NCBI GenBank assembly: GCA_001781415.1
Contig: MFLT01000008.1
Location: 162,650 to 201,417 of the forward strand
Source of the DNA: Candidatus Kaiserbacteria bacterium RIFCSPLOWO2_01_FULL_45_25
GTDB taxonomy: Bacteria > Patescibacteriota > Minisyncoccia > Phycocordibacterales > UBA918
DNA: 38,768 nt
Reading direction: 5' to 3'
Part shown: piece by piece, positions 1-8,825 of the stretch
Position numbering within the stretch: the stretch's first letter is position 1
Layout of the letters: each line of letters opens with the position of its first letter
Made by a program: the position numbers and the translations under genes
The notes under the pieces: model-generated
Told to the model about the DNA's origin: nothing
Databases searched by the model: none
Seen by the model: only the letters and a program-made list of their open reading frames with translations

Positions 1-569
1 ACAACAAAGCCGTACTCCATCTTATAAATGAATTTGCGCCCGTGGTGGCGTTTTTTGTGACCGCACAACTCTTTTCTTTTTATACTGCTACGGCAGTACT
101 TATGACTTCCACCGTAGCCGCTCTTATTGCTGGCTGGCTCCTTGAACGACGTCTTCCGGTCCTACCAATTATCTCGGGCGTCTTTGTCTTTATCTCTGGG
201 TTTATTACCATCTGCTACAAAACACCAGATGCCTTAATTGTCGCCGACTCACTGTATTATTTTTTGATGGGCACAACTATCCTCGCTGGTCTATTCTTTA
301 AACTAAATATCCTAAAGAGTATCTTTGATTCTACTTTTGCGATGTATGACGAAGGCTGGAACATCTTGGCAGCACGCTGGATACTTATCTTCCTCCTCGC
401 GGCCGCCGCCAACGAAACGGCTCGCTTCACCCTCTCACCAGAAGAATGGATTAACTTTAAAGTACTCAAAATCATCACCATTACCGCGTTTGGAATCTAC
501 CAATTTACCCTCTCCAAGCGCTACCGAATTCCAGAAGAAAGTAACACTTGGGGCTTCCGCCACTGCTAA
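1..569 (+). CDS. yciB: YciB/IspZ-family septation-like inner membrane protein (5' end truncated by window)
   Basis: Frame is open upstream of the track start (NKAVLHLINEFAPVVAFF...), followed by ATAVLMTSTVAALIAGWLLERRLPVLPIISGVFVFISGFITI and EEWINFKVLKIITITAFGIYQ, which match the YciB pattern. Confidence 0.75.
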   Translation, partial: NKAVLHLINEFAPVVAFFVTAQLFSFYTATAVLMTSTVAALIAGWLLERRLPVLPIISGVFVFISGFITICYKTPDALIVADSLYYFLMGTTILAGLFFKLNILKSIFDSTFAMYDEGWNILAARWILIFLLAAAANETARFTLSPEEWINFKVLKIITITAFGIYQFTLSKRYRIPEESNTWGFRHC

Positions 570-632
570 TGACCTGTCTCCCCGCCCAATAATTTTGAAA
601 ATTATAATAAATTTCGTACAATGCAAAGCACT

Positions 633-1325
633 ATGTCACACAGCGAAACTATTGTAATGTCGGTCGGAGGGTCACTGATTGTTCCTGATGCTATTGATAC
701 CAATTTCCTGACCAATCTTAAAAATTTTATTGTTTCAGAAACGGCTAAAGGCCGTCGTTTTATTATCATCGCTGGCGGTGGTAGGACCGCCCGTCGCTAC
801 CAAGACGCGGCCGGCGTAGTAAGTGAATTAAATAGTGACGACCTAGACTGGATGGGTATCCACGCCACTCGTCTCAATGGACACTTGCTTCGTACTATCT
901 TTCGCGATATTGCCCACCCAGTGGTTATCACTAATCCCGATGAAATCCTAGACATCAGCCCAAGCGAGAATGTAATAATCGCCGCCGGATATCGACCAGG
1001 CTGCTCGACCGACCTCCGGGCCGTACAGATAGCCACTAGAGTCAGAGCCAAGAAGGTCATCAACCTCTCCAACACCGACTACGTCTACACCGATAATCCA
1101 AACACCAATCCAGACGCTACCAAAATCGAAAACATCACCTGGGCGGATTTCCGTAAGCTCATCCCCGAAGAATGGGGACCAGGACTATCTTCCCCATTTG
1201 ATCCGGTGGCCGCTAGAGAAGCTGAAGCCCTCGGCCTAGAGGTCGCCCAGATAAACGGCTCACGACTTACAGACGTCATGCGATACTTAAGCGGAGAAAA
1301 TTTCACAGGCACTCGCATCTACTAA
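633..1325 (+). CDS. pyrH: Uridylate (UMP) kinase, amino-acid kinase family
   Basis: SVGGSLIVPD, IIAGGGRTARRYQDAA, NLSNTDYVYTDNP and PFDPVAAREAEALG motifs; likely start MSHSETIVMS. Confidence 0.85.
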   Translation: MSHSETIVMSVGGSLIVPDAIDTNFLTNLKNFIVSETAKGRRFIIIAGGGRTARRYQDAAGVVSELNSDDLDWMGIHATRLNGHLLRTIFRDIAHPVVITNPDEILDISPSENVIIAAGYRPGCSTDLRAVQIATRVRAKKVINLSNTDYVYTDNPNTNPDATKIENITWADFRKLIPEEWGPGLSSPFDPVAAREAEALGLEVAQINGSRLTDVMRYLSGENFTGTRIY

Positions 1326-1334
1326 CCACACACA

Positions 1335-1384
1335 AGACCCCCACTGTTTATGTATCACATGTGATACATAAACAGTGGGGGTCT
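1335..1384. repeat. 50-bp perfect loopless palindrome
   Basis: agacccccactgtttatgtatcacatgtgatacataaacagtgggggtct equals its own reverse complement. Confidence 0.95.
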
Positions 1385-1406
1385 ATGTATTATGTATAAT
1401 ACATAG

Positions 1407-1799
1407 ATGAAAAGTGGTATAGACAAGCTTGCTTTACGGGCGTTTTCTGTAACAACTGAAAGTGTATCTGATTTTATAATTGTAAAGTTACTCACCCATA
1501 AAGAAAAAATAGCCATAGGTCGTAGATTGATTATTGCCGAGGCCATAAAAGCTGGAAAGACTCGAATGGAAATTAATAATAAAATTAGTATTAGTCCAAA
1601 TACCTTTACCCAAATAAAACACTGGATTGATTCTGATCAAAAAATATATAGCTCAGCAAGAACTCCTGAAGGCGTAAATCGAAAACATATACACCGTCAC
1701 TCGCACATAAATCCCCTTACGTATGCTGATATGAAAAGACGTTATCCAGCGCACTATCTATTATTTTCAATAGTCGAAGAACTATGGAAAAGAAAATAG
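1407..1799 (+). CDS. TrpR/YerC-like helix-turn-helix protein
   Basis: LLTHKEKIAIGRRLIIAEAIKAGKTRMEINNKISISPNTFTQIKHWI resembles the TrpR-superfamily HTH. TATAAT at 1395-1400 ends 6 bp before the ATG. Confidence 0.65.
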   Translation: MKSGIDKLALRAFSVTTESVSDFIIVKLLTHKEKIAIGRRLIIAEAIKAGKTRMEINNKISISPNTFTQIKHWIDSDQKIYSSARTPEGVNRKHIHRHSHINPLTYADMKRRYPAHYLLFSIVEELWKRK

Positions 1800-1834
1800 C
1801 TTTATGTATCACATGTGATACATAAAGCTATTTT
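1793..1834. repeat. 42-bp perfect loopless palindrome overlapping the stop of the TrpR-like gene
   Basis: aaaatagctttatgtatcacatgtgatacataaagctatttt. Shares the 26-bp core tttatgtatcacatgtgatacataaa with 1347-1372. Confidence 0.95.
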
Positions 1835-1878
1835 GTTTCAAGTGAATCAACGTACTGGCTTTTCTCTGTATATTTAAC

Positions 1879-2433
1879 CTATACAAAATCAACCGAACGT
1901 AAGAAGTCCTCTACTTCTTTATACAACTCTTCTATTGTACCGTTGTTGGTAATTGTAAAATCAGATTCTTTGAGAGCACCAAAGATATTTTGTTTGTGAG
2001 GGTCAGTTTGATTAGATTCGGCCTGCTCTTGCTCGAGCCATTTCTCGTACGAGACATTGTCCTTCACACTGTTTCGTGCCAAGGAGTGAGCGTAGCGTAT
2101 TTCAGGCTTAGCATCGATACCAAGGACAATACCACCCAATTCTTTAATGCGCTGCACTTCGGCTACAGCGCGTAGACTCTCGATAACTACATCCCCATCA
2201 TGAGCCTCTGCCCGTGCATAGAGCGAGTCAATGATGTAAGTAGGTCCATGATCAGCTCGGAGATCATTGGCGACCAAAGCCATCGAATCACGATTAAGTG
2301 GTAGCCCACGACGTTCAATTTCTTCGACAATAAAACCGCTGGCTGAGTAGTGAGTAAAACCTTTCTCTTTCTTAAGGTACTCAACGACCGTCCCTTTTCC
2401 TGCGCCAAATGAACCAGTGATTCCGATTATCAT
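1879..2433 (-). CDS. P-loop nucleotide/dephospho-CoA-kinase-like protein
   Basis: MIIGITGSFGAGKGTVVEYLKK Walker A at the N-terminus; VVIESLRAVAEVQRIKELGG. Confidence 0.65.
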   Translation of the reverse strand: MIIGITGSFGAGKGTVVEYLKKEKGFTHYSASGFIVEEIERRGLPLNRDSMALVANDLRADHGPTYIIDSLYARAEAHDGDVVIESLRAVAEVQRIKELGGIVLGIDAKPEIRYAHSLARNSVKDNVSYEKWLEQEQAESNQTDPHKQNIFGALKESDFTITNNGTIEELYKEVEDFLRSVDFV

Positions 2434-2443
2434 AAAAAATACT

Positions 2444-2620
2444 TAACTATAATGATAATTGCTCTAGTACGGGGACGGACCCGTCCCTTTTCCTTACAGG
2501 AACTGTCCACTCATTGGATACATTGTTTCGTGAACTCACAATGTCTCTCAATGAGTCTTGCGAAATGTGCCCAGCACATTTCTCACCTGCGCCAAATGAA
2601 CCAGTGATTCCGATAATCAT
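2444..2620 (-). pseudogene. Truncated second 5' end of the P-loop kinase gene fused to unrelated sequence
   Basis: Minus-strand ATG at 2620 encodes MIIGITGSFGAGE..., and 2587-2624 is near-identical to 2396-2433 (one substitution seen). The reading leaves homology before the Walker A lysine. The 3' limit of the short ORF is approximate. Confidence 0.6.
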
Positions 2621-2623
2621 AAA

Positions 2624-3598
2624 CTATTTTACTTCACGCTTACCACGCGTCCATTCTTCATACATCACCAACAGTGGGTTAGCAATAAAGATAGATGAGT
2701 AGGCACCAGCTAGGACGCCGACTAGCAAGACGGCAATAAAGTTTTGAGTGACGGTACTACCAAAGAAGTACAGAGCCACCAAAGCCAAAACTACCGTGAG
2801 TGAAGTATTGATGGAACGAGACATAGTCTCATTTACCGCTTGCCCCACAATCTGATCAAACGGCTTCAAAAGAGTATGGGTCACCACTTCTTGATCCAGG
2901 CCACCAACCACCTTTACCATTTTCTTGTGTTCTGTGCGATGCTCATGAAGCTTCTCACGCACGCGGTCAAAAATCACAATTGTGTCGTTTACTGAGTAAC
3001 CGAGAATAGTAAGGAGTACCGTCACAAAGAGGATATCTGCCTCAGCTCCAAGGAAATACCCCATGAGACTCATAGCTGCCATTGGGACCAAAATATCATG
3101 GAAGAGCACAAGAATAGTGATACCACCATACACCCAAGAACTGACCGGCCAACCAATACCTCGGAAAGCAAAGGCTACGTAGCAGATGGTCAGTAGTAGC
3201 ACAGCGCCAATCGCCCAGACCGCTTTGTCTTTGAGTTCTTGGCCAATCACCGGACCAATTGAAGTAAAGCGAGAAATCTCTCCACCCTCTCCAAGAGCAG
3301 TTAGGGCTGCAGATAATTCTGCTCGCTCCCCTTCGTTTAAATCACGAGTACTCACTAGATAGCCCTGCCCCACATCACTACTTGATTGGCGAACTGATAC
3401 CGTACCAAGATTGGTTGCGAGAGCCGCCGCTTCAACCACAGCCTTATCTGGCAAAGTTGAGTAGCGAACTTCTGTTAGTGAACCACCAGTAAAGTCGATA
3501 CTAGGCTTAAGTCCAAGCGTCAGCACAATTAAAGCTGCAGCTGTTACAATCCCTGCTCCAATCAATAACCACAATTTTCTGTAAGCGATAATTTTCAT
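2624..3598 (-). CDS. secF: Protein translocase subunit SecF
   Basis: GLKPSIDFTGGSLTEVRYS, SVNDTIVIFDRVREKL, NETMSRSINTSLTVVLALVALYFFG. Confidence 0.95.
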   Translation of the reverse strand: MKIIAYRKLWLLIGAGIVTAAALIVLTLGLKPSIDFTGGSLTEVRYSTLPDKAVVEAAALATNLGTVSVRQSSSDVGQGYLVSTRDLNEGERAELSAALTALGEGGEISRFTSIGPVIGQELKDKAVWAIGAVLLLTICYVAFAFRGIGWPVSSWVYGGITILVLFHDILVPMAAMSLMGYFLGAEADILFVTVLLTILGYSVNDTIVIFDRVREKLHEHRTEHKKMVKVVGGLDQEVVTHTLLKPFDQIVGQAVNETMSRSINTSLTVVLALVALYFFGSTVTQNFIAVLLVGVLAGAYSSIFIANPLLVMYEEWTRGKREVK

Positions 3599-3599
3599 A

Positions 3600-5042
3600 C
3601 TATTTTTTTAGAAGTCCTGTACCAAAGAGATAACTCCACACTCCCTTATCCTCACGCTTCACTTCAGGCAAAGCGATGAGTAAGGTGCGAGTGAAGCCAA
3701 TAGCTGAGAGCATTGAAATTAAAATACCAATACCGAGTACTAGAGCAAACCCTTTAATGAGCGAGGTGCCAAACCAGAAAAGAATACCGGCTGAAATGAG
3801 ACCCGTAATATTACTGTCCCAAATGGCAGTCCAAGCTCGTCTAAAACCTTCCAGCGCCGCCTCACGACTAGTCTTACCACTTCGATACTCTTCTTTCATA
3901 CGCTCAAAGATAAGGACGTTGGCATCCACGGCCATACCAAGTGAAAGTACTAAGCCAGCCAAACCAGCTGCAGTAAGAGTGATTGGCACCAACATAAATA
4001 CAGTTAGCGACAAAGCTACGTAGAACATAAGTGCGATACTGGCCACTATTCCGGCCACGCGGTACCACAACAACATAAAGAGTGAGATGAGACCAAAACC
4101 AACCACTCCCGCTTCAAAGCTTTGCGAAATGACACCAGCTCCGAGGGTGGCATCAATAGTCTGAGTACTAATTAGTTTAATTGGAACTGGCAGCGCACCA
4201 AAGTTTAGGTTCTCTGCTAGCTCACGTGCTTCGGCTGCATCAAATCCTCCTGAGATGATGGCGGTACCGCCAACAATTGCTTCATTGATGTTTGGGGCAG
4301 AAATAATTTCACCATCAAGGAAAATAGCCAGCTGACGTCCGACGTTGTCACGAGTGATTTCCGCAAATAACTCCCCTCCTTCTTGATTAAAAGTAATAGC
4401 AACAATTGGCTCATTAGCTAATTGCCCAGCCTGACCACTAGTGAATTCCAAGCGCGCACTTTCAAGGTAGCGGCCAGTGAGCCCAGTGTCTACATATGGT
4501 TCTGGTGTCTCTTCGCCATTTAATTTGACATTATCAATACCGATACCACCACTTGCATTGGCAGTGAGTTGTTCAATGGCAGCGGCAGCAGACATAGCTT
4601 CAGCGTCAATGAGTTTAAATTCTAGAAGTGGTGTCCGACCAATCTCTGCCACCGCTTGCGCGACATCAGTTACTCCTGGCAATTCCACTACCAAGCGCTC
4701 TTGCTGCACGTCTGATACAAAACTACTACTCTCAACATAGACGAGAGGCTCAGAGACCCCAAAGAGGTTAACTCGACGCTCAATCACATCACGAAGTACA
4801 TTCATGAGCTCTGGTACTTCAACTGCCGCTACTCCAGTAGTGTCTGCTTCATATACCAGGTGAGCTCCTCCAGCTAAGTCTAGCCCGAGCTTAAATGGAT
4901 GAGTAGCGTTTTCTGCAGTAGCGTTACTATAAACAAAAAAGCCTAAGTACCCCAAGATGCCAAGAATGGCCACGGCTTTAAAGAGACGAATAAAAGCAGC
5001 GGTACGGGGTGATGAATTTTGAGAATTTGTCATAACAATCAA
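3600..5042 (-). CDS. secD: Protein translocase subunit SecD
   Basis: FKLGLDLAGGAHLVYEAD, GMAVDANVLIFERMKEEYRSGKT, ALEGFRRAWTAIWDSNITGLISAGILF. Confidence 0.95.
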   Translation of the reverse strand: MIVMTNSQNSSPRTAAFIRLFKAVAILGILGYLGFFVYSNATAENATHPFKLGLDLAGGAHLVYEADTTGVAAVEVPELMNVLRDVIERRVNLFGVSEPLVYVESSSFVSDVQQERLVVELPGVTDVAQAVAEIGRTPLLEFKLIDAEAMSAAAAIEQLTANASGGIGIDNVKLNGEETPEPYVDTGLTGRYLESARLEFTSGQAGQLANEPIVAITFNQEGGELFAEITRDNVGRQLAIFLDGEIISAPNINEAIVGGTAIISGGFDAAEARELAENLNFGALPVPIKLISTQTIDATLGAGVISQSFEAGVVGFGLISLFMLLWYRVAGIVASIALMFYVALSLTVFMLVPITLTAAGLAGLVLSLGMAVDANVLIFERMKEEYRSGKTSREAALEGFRRAWTAIWDSNITGLISAGILFWFGTSLIKGFALVLGIGILISMLSAIGFTRTLLIALPEVKREDKGVWSYLFGTGLLKK

Positions 5043-5087
5043 TAAATATGCAGCTGTTATAGCATAAAAAACGCGCCTTTTCTATTT

Positions 5088-5215
5088 GACTTCTTCCAAA
5101 AGTGAGCGCAGGTGTGCTGGTTGGAGGGATTTTGCTGACAGAGCCGTATATAGATATACGGTAACCGAGGCAAAATCCTGAAACCAGTACAGATGCGCAG
5201 CTTTTGGAAGAAGTC
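5088..5215 (-). other. 128-bp hairpin element (family member 1)
   Basis: Terminal arms gacttcttccaaaag / cttttggaagaagtc (15 bp, perfect). Further nested stems ggattttgc/gcaaaatcc and ccgtata/tatacgg. The upstream end coincides with the last base of the folD stop; no U-tract after it. Confidence 0.7.
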
Positions 5216-6012
5216 TATTGACGTTTCTGTAGCTCTAAGAGGTTACGGAATAAAAGAGCAATAGTCATCGGTCCAATACCACCCGGAACTGGGGTAAATA
5301 GGGCGGCTTTGCTGGCCACGGCTGGGTCAGCGTCACCTACTAGCAGCCCGCCGTCCTCAGACGCACCGGCGTCAAAAACGACCACTCCCTCTTTGACCAT
5401 GTCTGGTGTTAGGAGATTTGGCACCCCAACTCCAAGAATGATGATATCAGCGGCTTGGGCCACCTCTCTGGCATCAGTGCTGGTTTCAGTTAGTACTGTG
5501 ACATGAGCCCCAGCTGAAGTAGCAAAAGCCGCCGCCGGCTTACCAACCAAACGCCCCTGACCAAACACCGCCACTCGCTTCCCTGCCCAGTTTAGATTGT
5601 ATACTTCAGCTATTCTGGCGATGGCCCCGACCACTGGTGGCAACACTGCGCCAAGAGCACCGCTATAAGAAAACGCATCCACATCATGTGAAGCTGGCAC
5701 TGCCGCTAAGACAGTAGCGGTATCAATTTGTGCCGGCAGTGGTAATTGCACAATCAGTCCCGTAGCAGTCGGCAAGGCAGTGGTTATGGCGGCGCACATA
5801 TCTGCGGTGGTGGCATCTTCAGGCAGAACTTCAACCGAGACCACTATACCCAACGACTCAGCCTTGGCTTGCTTCAAAGCCAAATACTTCTTGGTTTCAA
5901 AATTTGGCGCACAGGTCAAAACCACCAAGTGTGGTGGTTTTGGACTATTTGCTACCGCTACTTTAACTTCAGAAAGCAGTGTCGCTGCTAAAGCCTTTCC
6001 ATCAACTAACAT
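5215..6012 (-). CDS. folD: Bifunctional methylenetetrahydrofolate dehydrogenase/cyclohydrolase FolD
   Basis: GLIVQLPLPAQID, VFGQGRLVGKPAAAF, TPVPGGIGPMTIALLFRNLLEL. Confidence 0.92.
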   Translation of the reverse strand: MLVDGKALAATLLSEVKVAVANSPKPPHLVVLTCAPNFETKKYLALKQAKAESLGIVVSVEVLPEDATTADMCAAITTALPTATGLIVQLPLPAQIDTATVLAAVPASHDVDAFSYSGALGAVLPPVVGAIARIAEVYNLNWAGKRVAVFGQGRLVGKPAAAFATSAGAHVTVLTETSTDAREVAQAADIIILGVGVPNLLTPDMVKEGVVVFDAGASEDGGLLVGDADPAVASKAALFTPVPGGIGPMTIALLFRNLLELQKRQ

Positions 6013-6038
6013 CGAAGGAGTATACCTTTAAACTGTAA

Positions 6039-7160
6039 TTAAGTCAGCTTGGCAGACCTTGAACGGCGAGCTGGCTCGGGAACATAGCTTTCATATCGGC
6101 CATCAGTATATTGAAAAGCGTCTTTGGCGGAATACTGGCACGCATAAAACGATGCGAGTTTTTTTCCACTCATCAATACTGGGTATGAATAGAATCGCCA
6201 ACTACCAGGACAGGTCGGCACCCGTCCGCGAGTACCATGCCAGAAGAAAAAGAAAGCGATGCGAGCCATCCATGGCTGAATGGGCAAGATCTTTTTTCCA
6301 ACAGCGGCAGCCATATCTGGCGCCAACACTGGCTCCCCTTCCGGCGTAATATTAAAGACGTTGTACTGCCAAGATAGCGTGTCAAAAGTAAGTTTGGCTA
6401 CAATGTCACTAACATCATCTTCATGAATAAACTGCCGAGCCCAGCCCTTTGTGGCTGGCACAAATGAAGTAAGAGCCGTTACTAGGCGATACACGAAATT
6501 ACCCTTCAAGTTACCCTGTAAAGCCGATTGAAGACCAAAACGAATCCGCATATATCGGCCACGTGGTCCAGTAATAGCAGCTGGGCGCACGACTGTCACC
6601 TGAGGCACTGCCTTTCCGGCCGCTACCGCAGCATCAAAAGTGGCTTTGAGGTTTTGTTCAGTCGTCATCTTTTCGTGAGCGTAAATATAATCATCAGCTC
6701 TGAACCCTTCGTCTTCAGTATAGAAGTGTGAAAGCTGATTATCAGCCCGGGCACTGTATGAAGAAGCAGTTGAAAAATACACCAACTTTTTTACACCTGG
6801 GTGTGAGAAGGCAAAATCAAAAACCTTTTGTGAACCATCCACGTTCCATCGCCACTGTTCTTTTGGTTGGCCATACATCGCTCGTATCTGCCAAGCAGTA
6901 TGTACCACCGTGTCTGGAGCCAGAGCCGCTACCTGCTCCTGCCAACCATCATTGGCTAAGTTGTGCTCGATGTATTGTACCTTTGGCAATGACTTAGAAA
7001 ACTCTGACTGTGGTTCTTTATCTAACGCAATAATTAAACCTACGTCCTCACGCTTAGAAAATTGATCACAGAGCATCTCACCCACGTAGCCGGCGCCGCC
7101 GGTAATAAAAATAGTTCTTGTTTGCATATATATAGTTTCAGTATAACAAACTAACGCCAA
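6039..7160 (-). CDS. NAD-dependent epimerase/dehydratase family protein
   Basis: TIFITGGAGYVGEMLCDQF Rossmann motif; YFSTASSYSAR...YIYAHEKMTTEQ. Start may be internal (MQTRTIFITGG). Confidence 0.8.
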   Translation of the reverse strand: MALVCYTETIYMQTRTIFITGGAGYVGEMLCDQFSKREDVGLIIALDKEPQSEFSKSLPKVQYIEHNLANDGWQEQVAALAPDTVVHTAWQIRAMYGQPKEQWRWNVDGSQKVFDFAFSHPGVKKLVYFSTASSYSARADNQLSHFYTEDEGFRADDYIYAHEKMTTEQNLKATFDAAVAAGKAVPQVTVVRPAAITGPRGRYMRIRFGLQSALQGNLKGNFVYRLVTALTSFVPATKGWARQFIHEDDVSDIVAKLTFDTLSWQYNVFNITPEGEPVLAPDMAAAVGKKILPIQPWMARIAFFFFWHGTRGRVPTCPGSWRFYSYPVLMSGKKLASFYACQYSAKDAFQYTDGRYESYVPEPARRSRSAKLT

Positions 7161-8542
7161 GAACGAATAGTTACGCCAAAGCGTGATAGCAAGGTCTTGA
7201 AAGTGCGTAGCGCAATGTCTACATCAAGTAACATCGAACGGTTTTTAACGTAATACAAATCGTAGGCCAATCGTGTCTTAGATTCATCAAGTGACTGCGG
7301 ACTAATGTTATCTCCCATATAGTGCTGGTGGGTCTGAGCCCAACCTGTCACCCCTGGCTTCACAAAATTACGGATGTTGTAGTACGGTATCTCACTGGCT
7401 AAACGCTCACCTAGCCCTTTAATATCATTACGAGGACCAATCAGTGACATATCCCCTTTAAGGATAGTCCAGACCTGCGGTAACTCATCGACACTGAGCT
7501 TGCGCAAGACTGAGCCGACCCTGGTTATTCTATTGCCTTCAGCCGCATCCTCCTTGGTCCAGGTGGCACTAGCGCTGCGGTTTTCGGTCATGGTGCGAAT
7601 TTTGTAGACAGTCACTGGAGTATTAAAACGACCAATGCGTTCTTGGGTAATAAACAATGGTCCCCGACCCTCAAGTCGCATTACCACGTAAATAAACGGC
7701 AGCATAACAAGCAAAGCAGCACCAAGAATAAGTGAACCGGCCACATCACTCACTCGCTTAGTTACGTCATAGACCAAACTCTTTGATTGAGAGACGTGAG
7801 CAATAAACCACTCATAACGAAGGGCCGAGAGTGGTACTCGATCAAAAGTATCTTCGTACACTTTATAAAAATCCAAAAAAGTAAATTGGAAACGCAAAAA
7901 GGCTAAATCGAATATCTTTGGCAAGACAGCTGTAATGTATTGTCCGTTTGGATTGGCAACGATAATATCTACTCGCTCCTTTTCAATTAGCTTCAGCAAT
8001 TTTTCTTCAAAGTTTTCGGTAGTGGACGCTGTGGTTTCATCGATGATACGAATGAAATAATAGTTGTACCGATCGTTATTATTTATCTCGTCTACTAGCT
8101 CAATCGCTTCTGGGCCAGAGGCCAAAAGTATCGCTCGGTGTTTGGTTTTTGGAACCACCTTAGGGTATAGATACATTCGCCACCAAGTCAGGAGCATCAC
8201 ACTAATTACCAAATAGATTACCAAGTTAATTTTTGGAGCAATTCCAAACGGAATAATCAAAAATAAAAAAGCCGCAATAATGCCGTTGACTAACTGAGTA
8301 TTAAGAATTCGGCTAAAGAGCAGCGACTTAAGAAAAACCGTATGTTTATCGTATAGTCCCCCGATATAAAAGATAAACAACCAAACAGTTGAAAGTATCA
8401 AAAAGGGACCCAAATGATCAGCAAAAAGAGCGGCACTAGGGAAAGATAGGTACCGCACCAAGAGCATACCCCAAAGCGCAACGATAAACACGCTGACATC
8501 GCCAATTATTAAGACCGTGAGTTCGCGTGCTCTTTCACCCAT
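7151..8542 (-). CDS. Polyprenyl-phosphate sugar (glycosyl)phosphotransferase, WbaP/EpsL-like
   Basis: N-terminal TM helices; C-terminal GPLFITQERIGRFNTPVTVYKIRTM, LRKLSVDELPQVWTILKGDMSLIGPRND, KPGVTGWAQ. Confidence 0.9.
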   Translation of the reverse strand: MGERARELTVLIIGDVSVFIVALWGMLLVRYLSFPSAALFADHLGPFLILSTVWLFIFYIGGLYDKHTVFLKSLLFSRILNTQLVNGIIAAFLFLIIPFGIAPKINLVIYLVISVMLLTWWRMYLYPKVVPKTKHRAILLASGPEAIELVDEINNNDRYNYYFIRIIDETTASTTENFEEKLLKLIEKERVDIIVANPNGQYITAVLPKIFDLAFLRFQFTFLDFYKVYEDTFDRVPLSALRYEWFIAHVSQSKSLVYDVTKRVSDVAGSLILGAALLVMLPFIYVVMRLEGRGPLFITQERIGRFNTPVTVYKIRTMTENRSASATWTKEDAAEGNRITRVGSVLRKLSVDELPQVWTILKGDMSLIGPRNDIKGLGERLASEIPYYNIRNFVKPGVTGWAQTHQHYMGDNISPQSLDESKTRLAYDLYYVKNRSMLLDVDIALRTFKTLLSRFGVTIRSWR

Positions 8543-8690
8543 AAATGTATAGTTACTTATATCGTACCGAAGTCACAGAAAATGGCAAGGTACTCATTTT
8601 GGCGCCAAACCCCCAAATGCGTTATGCTAGATAGATGATACTAGTCTGTAATGACCAGAGTACGCCCCGCCCTCTTACTAATATCACTCT

Positions 8691-8825
8691 ATGAATACCA
8701 CCACCTCACGTAAGAAAGTATTGTTTTTGATAACCAAGTCCAACTGTCGGGCTGAAACAGTCTGGGAGACTGTTTCAGTTGTAAGCCCCAATTTCACAAA
8801 CCCTGTAACACGAGCGCTATGCTAA
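8691..8825 (+). pseudogene. Truncated 5' copy of a glycosyltransferase gene, or a leader ORF, upstream of the GT4 gene
   Basis: MNTTTSRKKVLFLITKSNCRAETVWETVSVVSPNFTNPVTRALC* versus MLNNTRKKVLFLITKSNWGG of the next gene. Homology ends after TKSN and is followed by the hairpin ctgaaacagtct-ggg-agactgtttcag. Confidence 0.55.

Noticed and set aside
2514-2702. 62-aa plus-strand ORF
   Set aside because: Antisense to the kinase 5' remnant and secF end; no supporting motif.
5088-5215. Idea that the 125-129 bp hairpins are ordinary Rho-independent terminators
   Set aside because: No U-tract follows on the relevant strand, they are much longer than the genome's evident terminators, and two copies share internal sequence blocks.
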